64,000 nt of DNA. Origin: JAGPUQ01 sp049325095. Its GTDB lineage: Bacteria; Pseudomonadota; Gammaproteobacteria; Pseudomonadales; Porticoccaceae. Shown here piece by piece: positions 54,826 through 63,496 of the stretch (the first letter of the stretch is position 1; every line of letters begins with the position of its first letter). The notes under the pieces are model-generated. The model worked only from the letters and a program-made list of their open reading frames with translations, was not told the DNA's origin and did no database searches. Both the position numbers and the translations under genes were made by a program. The stretch covers positions 124,001 to 188,000 of the forward strand of contig JBMOPO010000032.1 of assembly GCA_049325095.1 (NCBI GenBank). Reading direction: 5' to 3'.

Positions 54826-57800
54826 ATGCGGCGTCTTCGCGACCTCCGCTTTCGCCAGCAACTGATCCTGCTGTTCGTGGCCGGCAGCGTGCTGGTCACC
54901 CTGATCGGCTCGTTCGCCGCCAGCAATTTCGCCAGCAATCTGGTGGAGCGCGAGCTGCGCCGCCAGGGACTCAACATCACCCGCACCCTGGGCCAGAACG
55001 CCAAGCTGGCCATGCTCTACGAAAGCACCGAAGCGGCAGCCGACGCGGCGCAGTCGGTGGCGGGCTTTTCCGATGTCCAGGTGCTGGAGATCCGCGCCGC
55101 CTCCGGTGCCCTGCTCTACCGGGACGCGACGGGCCCCGACCTTCCCGGCGAGGAGGCCCTGCCGCCGGCCGGATATCTGGAGGTGGACACGCCCGGCAGT
55201 TGGGTGTTTCGACTCGAGGTGCGGGCCGAGCGGGCGGACGAGCAATGGGGCCCCGGGGCCGACGCCGCCGAGTCCGAGGAGCCCGAGCGGCTGGGCGAGG
55301 TGACCCTGGCCCTGCACAAGCGCACCCAGCATGAACTGGCGCAGCGCATCCTGTTTGGCATTCTGGGCACCTCCAGCCTGGCCGCGGTACTGCTGCTCCT
55401 GTTCCTGATCGAGATGTCGCGGCGCATCACCCGGCCCCTGGAAGGTCTCGCCCAGGCCATGCGCCGGGCCGAGCACGGCGACCTGGCGGCGCGCGCCAAC
55501 CTCCCGGGCGGCCAGGCCGATATCCAGGAGATGCAGCACGCCTTCAACGCCATGATGGACCAGTTGCAGAACCGCGAGCAGGAGCTGCACCGGGCCCGCG
55601 ACGTCGCGGTGGAAGCGGCGCGCCTCAAGGGCGAATTCGCCGCCAACGTGACTCACGAATTGCGCACGCCCATGAACGGCGTGCTGGGGCTCCTCGACCT
55701 GCTGCGCGACACCAGGCTGGGGGTGCGCCAGGTGGAATACATCGATCTGGCGCGCAAGTCCGCCGAAGCGCTGTTGAGCCTGATCGACAACATCCTCGAT
55801 TTCTCCCGGAACGACAGCGGGGTGATCCGGTCCGCCATTCAGGAGGTCATCTTTCGCGACCTGCTGGAAGAGACCGTCAATCTCATCGGCACCCAGGCGT
55901 TGTCGAAGGGGATCGACATCGGTTACTTCATGGCCCCGGAAGTCCCGGCGGTCCTCAGCCTGGACGCCCCCAAGCTCAAGCAGGTGCTGATCAACCTGCT
56001 GGGCAACGCCGTCAAGTTCACCGAGGCGGGCGAGGTGTTTCTGCGGGTGGCGCTGGCCGGCGAGGATGACCGGCGGCTGAGGTTCGAGGTCTCCGACACC
56101 GGGATCGGCATCGACCCCGAGCAGCGCGGGCGGATCTTCGAACCTTTCACCCAGGTGGATGCGTCCTCCAGCAAGCGCTACCAGGGCACCGGCCTGGGTC
56201 TGACGATCTGCCGCCAGTTGGTCGATCTCATGGGCGGGGCGATCGGTGTCGAGAGCGCGGTGGGGCAGGGCAGCACCTTCTGGTTCGAGGTGCCCTTCGT
56301 CGCCGCCCAGGCGCGGATCCCGCCGCCGCAGGCGGCCGAACCCGGCCTCCGGGATCAGGCCGTGTGCGTGCTGGGCAGCGCCCGGCAGTTCGTTTTTGTC
56401 GCCGACACCTTGCGCCGCCAACACCTCGGCTGCGTCCATGCCGCCGACATGCAGGCCGCCCGCCTCCAGTTGGAGCGCATCCACAGCAGCGGCCAGGTGC
56501 CGCTGGCGATCGTCGATGACGCCGTCTATTTCGATCACCGCGACGAATTCGACACCCTCGCCGCGCGCGGCGCGGCCCGGGTCTGTGTGCTGCTCAATCC
56601 GTTCGGCAGACTGAAGATCGCCGCCGGCCGGGTCGAGACGCTGGAAAAGCCGGTCCTGTTCGCCCCCCTGGCGCGGTTGGTGAGCCAGCCGCCGGTCGCC
56701 GCGGCGCCGCCGGTTGCGGAACCCGAATCCGACGCCTGGAAACCGGCGTTCGCCGCCCAGTCGCGGGTGCTGCTGGTCGAGGACAACCCGGTCAATCAGC
56801 AGGTCGCCGCGGAGATGCTCGCCCGGCTCGGCGTCGCCGCCGACCTGGCCGAACATGGCGAGCAGGCGCTGGCCCTGGCGGCCCGCACGGGTTATGACCT
56901 GATCCTGATGGACTGCAACATGCCGGTGATGGACGGCTATGCCGCGACCCGGCAGATCCGGGAGCTGGAAGCGGATCGGCAGATTCCCATCATCGCCATG
57001 ACCGCGGCCACCGGCGACGAGGAGCGGGAGCGGGCCCTGGCGGCCGGCTTCACCGATTTTCTGCACAAACCGGTGCGGCTGGAGGCGCTGCGCGCCCTGC
57101 TCGCGCGCTGGATACCCGCGGCGGCGCCCCAACCCGAGGCGGAGACGGGCGCCGGCGGCGTGCGCGAGCCCGGCGCCGCCTACAGTGCCGGGGCCATGCA
57201 GGAGTTGCACGACAGTGTCGGCGATGTCACCTACCGGATGGTGGAGTCCTTTCTCGAAGATACGCCGGTTTATCTGGATTCGTTGAAATCCGCGCTGCTG
57301 GAAAACGACGCCCGGCGGGTGTACGAGATCGCCCATGCCCTGAAGGGCAGCGCCAGCAACTTCGGTGCGGCGCCCTTCCTCGCCGTGGTGGGAACCCTCG
57401 AGGCACAAAGCAAAGCCGGCGACCTCGCGCAGGCCGGCGCCCTGGTCAACGCCTGCGAGGCGCGCTTTGCGGAGCTGCGCAAGGAGCTGGAGCTGTACCA
57501 GCTTTCCGAAGCGGGACACCGGGCCAGCGCGCAGCGCAAGCACCAGTTGCTGATCGCCGATGACGATCGCACCCTGCGACTGGCGCTGCGCGGGACCTTC
57601 GCCAGCGACGAATTCGAGATCCTGGAGGCCGCCGACGGCGCCCAGGCCATCGCGCTGTGCGAGCGCGCCATGCCGGATGTCATCCTCATCGACGCCATGA
57701 TGCCGGAGGTCAACGGTTTCGACGCCTGCCAGCGCATCCGCCAACTGCCGGGCGGCGCGGACCTGCCGATCCTGGTGATCACCTCGCTCGACGACGAGGA

Positions 57801-59244
57801 CGCCATCGTGCGCGCCTTTCGCTGCGGCGCCACCGACTATCTGACCAAGCCGATCCACTTCACCGTGCTCAAGGAGCGGGTGGGCCGGCTGATCAAGGCC
57901 AACCGCGCGGAAGTCCGTGCCCGCACCCTGGCGTTCGCCGATTCCCTGACCGGGCTGCCCAATCGCGCCCGGCTCAACCAGGAGCTGGGCTTTGCGCTCA
58001 ACCAGGCGAGCCTCAACAGCGAACGGGTCGCGGTGCTGTTTCTCGACCTCGACAACTTCAAGAACGTCAACGACACCCTGGGGCACCAGGTCGGAGACCT
58101 GCTGCTCAAGGCGGTGGCGGACCGGCTGCGCCGCTGCGTGCGGCGCAGCGATTTCATCGCCCGCCTGGGCGGCGACGAGTTCACGGTGATCCTGCGCCGC
58201 GCCGAGAGCGATGAGATCATCTCCCACATCGCCGGCAACATTCTGGAGGCGCTGAGCGAACCCTTCGTGTTCATCCAGAAGCGGATGCTGGTCTCGACCA
58301 GCATCGGCATCTCGGTCTTTCCGGATCACGGCGAGGATGTCAGTTCACTGCTCAAGCATGCCGATCTGGCCATGTTCAAGGCCAAGGAAACCAAGAACCG
58401 GTTCTGCTTCTACACCCCGGGCATGGAAGATGCGGTGTCGCTCAAACTCCAGCTCCAGCAGGAGTTGCGCCAGGCGCTCGACAACGACCACTTCCTGCTC
58501 TATCTGCAGCCGCAGTACGACCTGCACGAGCGCCGCGCGGTGGCCGCCGAGGCGCTGGTCCGCTGGCGCCGCGAGGACGGCAAGATACTGACCGCGGGCA
58601 ATTTCATACCGCTCGCCGAAGAGGCGGGGCTGATCACCGAACTGACCGACCTGGTGCTGGAGAAGGCCTGCCTCCAGATCCGGACCTGGCTGGACCGCGG
58701 CTACGCGGTGCGGCTCGCGGTCAACCTCTCGGGCCGGGATTTCGCCGCGCCCGGGCGACTGTTTGCGCGGGTGAGCGATCTCACCCGCAAGTACGGGGTG
58801 CCGCCGCGGCTCTTGGAGCTGGAGATCACCGAGAGCCTGCTGATGGCGGATCCCGAGCGCAGCCGGGAAGAGCTCCTGGAGTTGAAAAACGCCGGCTTCA
58901 GCCTGTCGATCGACGATTTCGGCAGCGGCTACTCCTCGCTGTTCTACCTCAAGAACCTGCCGGTGGACGTCCTGAAGATCGATCGCGCCTTCATCAAGGA
59001 CCTCGGCGAAACCGGCAACCGCCGCGACATCCCGGTGATCACCGGCATCATCGCGCTGGCGCGCAGCCTGGGCCTGCACACGGTCGCCGAAGGTGTCGAA
59101 ACCGAACACCAGAAGGAGGTCATCGAATCCCTGGGTTGCGAAATGATCCAGGGCTACCTGGTCAGCGAACCGCTGCCGGCCGCTGAATTCGAGCGGCGTT
59201 TCCTGCCCGATTTCGCTGCTGAATCGGCCAAGGTGCGGAGTTGA
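54826..59244 (+). CDS. Hybrid sensor kinase with two receivers, Hpt, GGDEF and EAL (trio 2)
   Basis: 1472 residues. TM1 (11-33), periplasmic sensor domain (35-172), TM2 (175-197), HAMP (198-250), HisKA with H277 (ANVTHELRTPM), HATPase (to about 490), a degenerate receiver-like part (505-620), receiver with D696 (LILMDCNMPVMDG), Hpt with H837 (HALKGSASNFG), second receiver with D956 (VILIDAMMPEVNG), intact GGDEF at 1115-1119 with an RxxD inhibitory site at 1106-1109, and EAL at 1242-1244 with EITESLLM and IDDFGSGYSS. So c-di-GMP synthesis and breakdown sit at the end of one phosphorelay chain. Confidence 0.94.
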   Translation: MRRLRDLRFRQQLILLFVAGSVLVTLIGSFAASNFASNLVERELRRQGLNITRTLGQNAKLAMLYESTEAAADAAQSVAGFSDVQVLEIRAASGALLYRDATGPDLPGEEALPPAGYLEVDTPGSWVFRLEVRAERADEQWGPGADAAESEEPERLGEVTLALHKRTQHELAQRILFGILGTSSLAAVLLLLFLIEMSRRITRPLEGLAQAMRRAEHGDLAARANLPGGQADIQEMQHAFNAMMDQLQNREQELHRARDVAVEAARLKGEFAANVTHELRTPMNGVLGLLDLLRDTRLGVRQVEYIDLARKSAEALLSLIDNILDFSRNDSGVIRSAIQEVIFRDLLEETVNLIGTQALSKGIDIGYFMAPEVPAVLSLDAPKLKQVLINLLGNAVKFTEAGEVFLRVALAGEDDRRLRFEVSDTGIGIDPEQRGRIFEPFTQVDASSSKRYQGTGLGLTICRQLVDLMGGAIGVESAVGQGSTFWFEVPFVAAQARIPPPQAAEPGLRDQAVCVLGSARQFVFVADTLRRQHLGCVHAADMQAARLQLERIHSSGQVPLAIVDDAVYFDHRDEFDTLAARGAARVCVLLNPFGRLKIAAGRVETLEKPVLFAPLARLVSQPPVAAAPPVAEPESDAWKPAFAAQSRVLLVEDNPVNQQVAAEMLARLGVAADLAEHGEQALALAARTGYDLILMDCNMPVMDGYAATRQIRELEADRQIPIIAMTAATGDEERERALAAGFTDFLHKPVRLEALRALLARWIPAAAPQPEAETGAGGVREPGAAYSAGAMQELHDSVGDVTYRMVESFLEDTPVYLDSLKSALLENDARRVYEIAHALKGSASNFGAAPFLAVVGTLEAQSKAGDLAQAGALVNACEARFAELRKELELYQLSEAGHRASAQRKHQLLIADDDRTLRLALRGTFASDEFEILEAADGAQAIALCERAMPDVILIDAMMPEVNGFDACQRIRQLPGGADLPILVITSLDDEDAIVRAFRCGATDYLTKPIHFTVLKERVGRLIKANRAEVRARTLAFADSLTGLPNRARLNQELGFALNQASLNSERVAVLFLDLDNFKNVNDTLGHQVGDLLLKAVADRLRRCVRRSDFIARLGGDEFTVILRRAESDEIISHIAGNILEALSEPFVFIQKRMLVSTSIGISVFPDHGEDVSSLLKHADLAMFKAKETKNRFCFYTPGMEDAVSLKLQLQQELRQALDNDHFLLYLQPQYDLHERRAVAAEALVRWRREDGKILTAGNFIPLAEEAGLITELTDLVLEKACLQIRTWLDRGYAVRLAVNLSGRDFAAPGRLFARVSDLTRKYGVPPRLLELEITESLLMADPERSREELLELKNAGFSLSIDDFGSGYSSLFYLKNLPVDVLKIDRAFIKDLGETGNRRDIPVITGIIALARSLGLHTVAEGVETEHQKEVIESLGCEMIQGYLVSEPLPAAEFERRFLPDFAAESAKVRS

Positions 59245-59356
59245 GCCACCGGTAGCGCCGGTCGGTGTGCGATCGCCACTGCGCAGGCGTTGGTTCCCGA
59301 CCCCGGACCCGGTACCCAGCGATCGATTCCGAGACCCTGTCCGTCACCAGGGACAT

Positions 59357-59371
59357 GCCCGGCCGCCGGGC
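59357..59371. terminator. Small hairpin between convergent genes
   Basis: GCCCGG-CCG-CCGGGC, no T-run, in the 140-base gap between the trio 2 kinase (+) and the epimerase/reductase (-). Confidence 0.35.
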
Positions 59372-59384
59372 AAGCGACGAGCCG

Positions 59385-60416
59385 TCAGACCAGCCCGCGC
59401 GAGACCAGCGCCTCGGCCGCTGCGATCAGCGCCCGGTCGGGGGGGATGAAATCGATGCCCAGGTAATCCCGCGCCTTGTCGGAACGCAACTCATCCATAT
59501 GGCCGACGCTGGGCAGCGCGGTGCGGATCTCTCCGTCGAACAGCGCGAGGAGCCGCAGGAGCGGCAGCGGCGCGGCGCGGGTGGGCATCCTGCGGCGCGG
59601 GTAGAGGGTCTTGAGTACCTTTCCCCAATCGGTCAGCCACAGCGACCCGGAGGCGAGGATGAAGCGTTGGCCCTCGGTACCGTCGCGCTCCAGCGCGCGC
59701 ACATGAGCGGCGGCGACATCGCGGACATCGACGATGGACAGGCCCAGGCGGGGCAGCATCGGGTCGCGGCCGCGCAGGACCCGGCGGACCAGTTGCATTG
59801 AACTGCCGAACCGATCGTCGAGGAGCGGGCCGAGGATGAATGTGGGATTGAAGACCGTGAGCCGGAGCCCCTCGCGCGCGGCGAACTCCCAGGCGGTCCG
59901 TTCGGCGATGACCTTGGAGCGGGCATAGGGCTGCGCCGGGAGGCCGGCGGCATCCGACCAGTCGTCCTCGGTGAAGACATGTCCGTCGCGGCGCCACGGT
60001 TGGATCACCGCAATGGCCGACGACGTGAGAACCACCCGCTCGACGCCCGCTGCCCGGGCGGCGCAAAGCGCCCGCTTGGTGCCGTCGACCGCCGGGCGGA
60101 TCAGGTCGTCGGGATCCTTCGGCTGGGCGATCGGGCAGGGCGATGCGGTATGGATCAGCGCCGCGGCGCCTGCCATCGCCTCCGCCCAGCCCGCGTCACG
60201 GGTCAGGTCCAGCGTTGCGAATTCCAGCCGCTCGCCGGCCTCGCCGTCCCCATGCGGCAGCACCGCACGGCGCACCTGTTCCGCCATCTCCGCATTGCGG
60301 ACCGAGGCACGGACGCTGTGGCCCGCCCGCAGGAGCGCCAGCACGACGTGCTTGCCGAGAAACCCCGACGCGCCCGTCACCACCACCCGCTTCGCCGATG
60401 ACATCGTCATGGGCAT
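59385..60416 (-). CDS. NAD(P)-dependent epimerase/reductase, DFR/CCR-like
   Basis: 343-residue extended SDR. Cofactor motif TGASGFLGKHV (about residues 14-24), active-site serine in LTSSAIAVI and YxxxK in YARSKVIAE. The general layout resembles dihydroflavonol/cinnamoyl-CoA reductases and related aldehyde reductases. Starts at 60416, 60410 or 60404 are all possible; no strong ribosome site. Its transcription start is unclear, since a strong terminator stands just upstream. Confidence 0.85.
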   Translation of the reverse strand: MPMTMSSAKRVVVTGASGFLGKHVVLALLRAGHSVRASVRNAEMAEQVRRAVLPHGDGEAGERLEFATLDLTRDAGWAEAMAGAAALIHTASPCPIAQPKDPDDLIRPAVDGTKRALCAARAAGVERVVLTSSAIAVIQPWRRDGHVFTEDDWSDAAGLPAQPYARSKVIAERTAWEFAAREGLRLTVFNPTFILGPLLDDRFGSSMQLVRRVLRGRDPMLPRLGLSIVDVRDVAAAHVRALERDGTEGQRFILASGSLWLTDWGKVLKTLYPRRRMPTRAAPLPLLRLLALFDGEIRTALPSVGHMDELRSDKARDYLGIDFIPPDRALIAAAEALVSRGLV

Positions 60417-60427
60417 CGAATGCGCAG

Positions 60428-60451
60428 AAAAAACTCACCGGTCAAGGTGAG
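60428..60451 (-). terminator. Rho-independent terminator after the IPTL-CTERM gene
   Basis: On the minus strand CTCACC, loop TTGACC, GGTGAG, then six Ts (A-run at 60428-60433 on the plus strand). It starts 26 bases after the IPTL gene stop. Confidence 0.85.
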
Positions 60452-60476
60452 CTTTCTCGAACGACCTGCGGCCTCG

Positions 60477-61319
60477 TCAAGCAGCTCGACGACGCAACTG
60501 GAACAACGCCAACAACGCAAGGAGGGAGGACATGAAGATCATGCCCCAAGTAGAAAGAGCGGGAATCGAAGTAGGAGCGATAGGACCGCCGGCGGCCTCC
60601 TCGTCGACAGCCATGCTTTCCAAGCTCAACTCGCCGGCGTCGAGCACCGCCAAAACCGTCGCCGCTCCCGTTCCGGTATTGACCTGATACAGGTTTGTCG
60701 GCAGATCATCGGTAACCAGCAACAGGGTGCTGCCGTTCAGTCCGAGCCCGGCGTCCGAGATATCGACTCCGAGGGGGCCGACAACGGTCGCTGCGCCGGT
60801 AGTGCGATCAACCGTATACAGTTGATCGTCAGCATCGCTCACCGCATACAGTGTGCCTGTTGCCGTACAAGCCAGCGCCGTGGGTCCATAAGGTCCGCCA
60901 CTGCCGATCAGGGTGCCAGCTCCATTGGTGAGATTCAATGAATAAAGATCCCCTTCCTCCGACACCAGGTACATGATGCCGTCATCCGGACAAAAGGCCA
61001 TGCCGGGATCATTGATATCAACACCGAGCGGCCCGACCGAGGTCGCATTCCCGGTGGCGATGTCGACGGTATAAAGCGTGTCATCGCCATCGGCAAAGAC
61101 ATACAGCGTGGTTCCCCCGGGTCCAAATGAAGAGGCTTCGACATCGGCACTGGTGTTCACTTGCCCGACCAGCGTGATGGTGTTGTCCGCCAAGTCGATA
61201 CGATAAAAATTGCCCGGCGTGGTGTCGCCATCCACCACATAGGCAAATGGACTGGCCTGTGCAGCAAAACTGATTGCGAGTCCGAGCGCCAACACCATTG
61301 TTGTTCTTGGTAGCGGCAT
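60477..61319 (-). CDS. IPTL-CTERM surface protein with propeller-like repeats
   Basis: 280 residues from ATG 61319 (AGGAGA ahead). Signal peptide MPLPRTTMVLALGLAISFAAQAS. Middle part has at least two repeats of the form LYTVD-TG-AT-VGPLGVDI-D-G (residues about 112-133 and 198-220) typical of beta-propeller or strand-rich secreted proteins. The C-terminus IPALSTWGM, a hydrophobic segment and RRR is an IPTL-CTERM sorting signal, processed by an exosortase. GC is about 57% in a 60-base sample at 61081-61140, lower than neighbours, so it may be acquired. Repeats lack cysteine; function unknown. Confidence 0.82.
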   Translation of the reverse strand: MPLPRTTMVLALGLAISFAAQASPFAYVVDGDTTPGNFYRIDLADNTITLVGQVNTSADVEASSFGPGGTTLYVFADGDDTLYTVDIATGNATSVGPLGVDINDPGMAFCPDDGIMYLVSEEGDLYSLNLTNGAGTLIGSGGPYGPTALACTATGTLYAVSDADDQLYTVDRTTGAATVVGPLGVDISDAGLGLNGSTLLLVTDDLPTNLYQVNTGTGAATVLAVLDAGELSLESMAVDEEAAGGPIAPTSIPALSTWGMIFMSSLLALLALFQLRRRAA

Positions 61320-61645
61320 GAATTTTCTCCTGATCGACGTGCATCCTGATGATTGAGGCGGAGGGCAGTATGCTGTCGAGAGGCCACTGACGTGTCCCTG
61401 CTCGATCCGCAGCACCGCACTCTCGGGCAGTCCCGGGGTATTCCGTGGGTCGTTGGATCCCTTGTGCAACAGCCCGACCGGAAGCATAACGATTCGTTTT
61501 CTTCGGGGATAGCGGCAGACGATCGGTGACGATCCGCTTGGCGGCTTGGGAACCAAGGTGGTAGCCGGTTCGGCTCTGGTTTCTCGAAGAACCGCCATTC
61601 CCGGGCCGGCCGGTCCCTGCCGGTTAGCAGATCACAGGTCGGGAT
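61320..61645. other. 326-base gap between the IPTL and acyl-CoA dehydrogenase genes
   Basis: No gene seen. The minus strand should carry the IPTL promoter; a TTATGCT element near 61482-61488 is a weak -10 candidate with no good -35. An imperfect inverted repeat GGTTC / GAACC lies near 61567-61593. The low GC continues in part of it. Confidence 0.4.
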
Positions 61646-63445
61646 TCAGAACCAGGCATCCTGCATCTCGAACGGCACCCGGTTGGCGGTGCGCAGCAGT
61701 TGCGCCTGCCAGTGGATCTGCGGCAGTTCCCATTCGAAACAGTAGCGCGCCGCGTGCAGCTTGCCGCGGTAGAAATCGCAGTCCGCGGGATGGGGATCGC
61801 GCGCCAGCCCGGCGTCGGCGGCGAGCGCCTGCTTGAGCCACAGCCAGGCCGCCACTACGCGGCCGTAGAGGTCGAGGTACAGGGTGGCGTTGGCCATGCC
61901 CAGGTCGATGTCTCCGGCCAGGTGTTCCAGCAGGGCGGCGGTGGTCTCGTCGAGCACCTGCAAGGCGGCTTCCAGCGCCGCGGCGAAATCGGCGGTGGCG
62001 GTGCGCTCGGCGGCGCGGGCGATGTCGGCGCGCGCGGCCGCGAGCAGCGCGCGATGCCCGGCGCCGCCGCGCAGGCGCACCTTGCGGCCCAGCAGGTCGA
62101 TGCCGTGGATGGCTTCGGCGCCTTCGTGGATGGGGTTCAGGCGCTGGTCGCGGTAGAGCTGCTCGGCGCCGTATTCACGCATGTAGCCGGCGCCGCCCAG
62201 GATCTGGATGGCGTGATCGTTGCCCAGGCAGCCGTATCGGGACGGCCAGGACTTGACGATGGGGGTGATCAGGTCGAGCAGCAGGGCGGCCTGCTCGCGG
62301 CGCCCGGGGTCGGGCGCACTATGCTGGTCCTCGAACAGGCTGCTGGCGTAGAGGCACATGAACAGCCCGCCCTCGGCGTAGGCCTTCTGGGCCAGCAGCA
62401 GGCGGCGCACGTCGGCGTGCTCCACCAGCATGACCTGGGGCGAGGTCGGGTCGGAGCACGAGGGCAACCGGCCCTGGGGGCGGTTGCGGGCGTAGTCCAG
62501 CGACAGGTTGTAGCCCTGATAGGCGATGGCCGCGGCGCCCAGCCCGATGCCGATGCGCGCCTCGTTCATCATCTGGAACATGTAGCCCAGCCCCTGGTGG
62601 GGCTCGCCCACCAGGTAGCCGACGGCGCCATCCCGCTCGCCGAAGTTGAGCACCGTGTTGGTGGCGTTGCGGTAGCCCATCTTGTGGTTGAGCCCGGCCA
62701 CCGCGACATCGTTGCGGGCGCCCGGACTGCCGTCCTCGCCGACCAGGTACTTGGGCACGATGAACAGGGAGATGCCCTTGACCCCCAGGGGCGCGCCGCG
62801 GATCTTGGCCAGCACCATGTGGATGACGTTGCCGGTGATGTCGTGGTCGGCGCAACTGATGAACATCTTCTGCCCGAACAGCCGGTAGCTGCCGTCCGCC
62901 GCCGGCTCGGCGGTCACCTTGATGTCGCCCAGCGCGGAACCCTGCGCGGGTTCGGTGAGCGCCATGGTGCCGTTGGCGCGGCCGGACATCAGCAGCGGCA
63001 GATAGCGGGCCTTCTGCTCCGCCGAGCCGAACGCGCGCAGCAGGTTGATCACCCCGATGGTGATGAACGGATAGGCGGCGGTGCTGATGTTGGCGGCGTC
63101 GATATAGGCCATGACCACCCGGAAGATGACCTCGGGGAGTTGGGCGCCGCCCTCCTCGAGGGTCTCGTGGGCGGCCAGGAAGCCGGCTTCGACAAAGGCC
63201 TCCCAGGCCGCCCGGGTCTCCGGAATCAGGTGGACCCGCTCGCCATCGAAGCTGGGTTCGTTGGCGTCACCCTTGGCGTTGTGGTTGGCGAAGTACTTCT
63301 CGGCGACGGTCCTGGCGGTCGCCAGGGTGGCGTCGAACACCGCGCGGGAGTGGTCGGCGTAGGGTGCCCGCGCCAGCAGCGCTTCGGTATCCAGGACTTC
63401 GTAGAGCTGAAAGGCGATATCGCGGTCGTTGAGCAATGGGATCAT
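61646..63445 (-). CDS. Acyl-CoA dehydrogenase, DmdC-like large type
   Basis: 599 residues, longer than ordinary acyl-CoA dehydrogenases (about 390), with an extra C-terminal domain, as in DmdC/FadE-like enzymes. Family motifs: MALTEPAQGSALGDIKV (FAD/substrate loop, about 157-173), MFISCADHDI, LNHKMGYRNATN, and LGGAGYMREYGAEQLYRDQR. The catalytic base lies in the EYGAEQ or YEE-type segment. The upstream gene is an acyl-CoA synthetase of the matching type, 51 bases away, as in DmdB-DmdC units. Confidence 0.88.
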   Translation of the reverse strand: MIPLLNDRDIAFQLYEVLDTEALLARAPYADHSRAVFDATLATARTVAEKYFANHNAKGDANEPSFDGERVHLIPETRAAWEAFVEAGFLAAHETLEEGGAQLPEVIFRVVMAYIDAANISTAAYPFITIGVINLLRAFGSAEQKARYLPLLMSGRANGTMALTEPAQGSALGDIKVTAEPAADGSYRLFGQKMFISCADHDITGNVIHMVLAKIRGAPLGVKGISLFIVPKYLVGEDGSPGARNDVAVAGLNHKMGYRNATNTVLNFGERDGAVGYLVGEPHQGLGYMFQMMNEARIGIGLGAAAIAYQGYNLSLDYARNRPQGRLPSCSDPTSPQVMLVEHADVRRLLLAQKAYAEGGLFMCLYASSLFEDQHSAPDPGRREQAALLLDLITPIVKSWPSRYGCLGNDHAIQILGGAGYMREYGAEQLYRDQRLNPIHEGAEAIHGIDLLGRKVRLRGGAGHRALLAAARADIARAAERTATADFAAALEAALQVLDETTAALLEHLAGDIDLGMANATLYLDLYGRVVAAWLWLKQALAADAGLARDPHPADCDFYRGKLHAARYCFEWELPQIHWQAQLLRTANRVPFEMQDAWF

Positions 63446-63496
63446 CAGCGGCGGTTCTTGTTGTGGTGAACGGGCGCCGGCGGGCGGCGCCGGGCG

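Noticed and set aside
54712..58329. Open frame of 1205 codons on the minus strand across the trio 2 kinase
   Set aside because: Same reason: complementary frame of a real gene, no motifs, no ribosome site.
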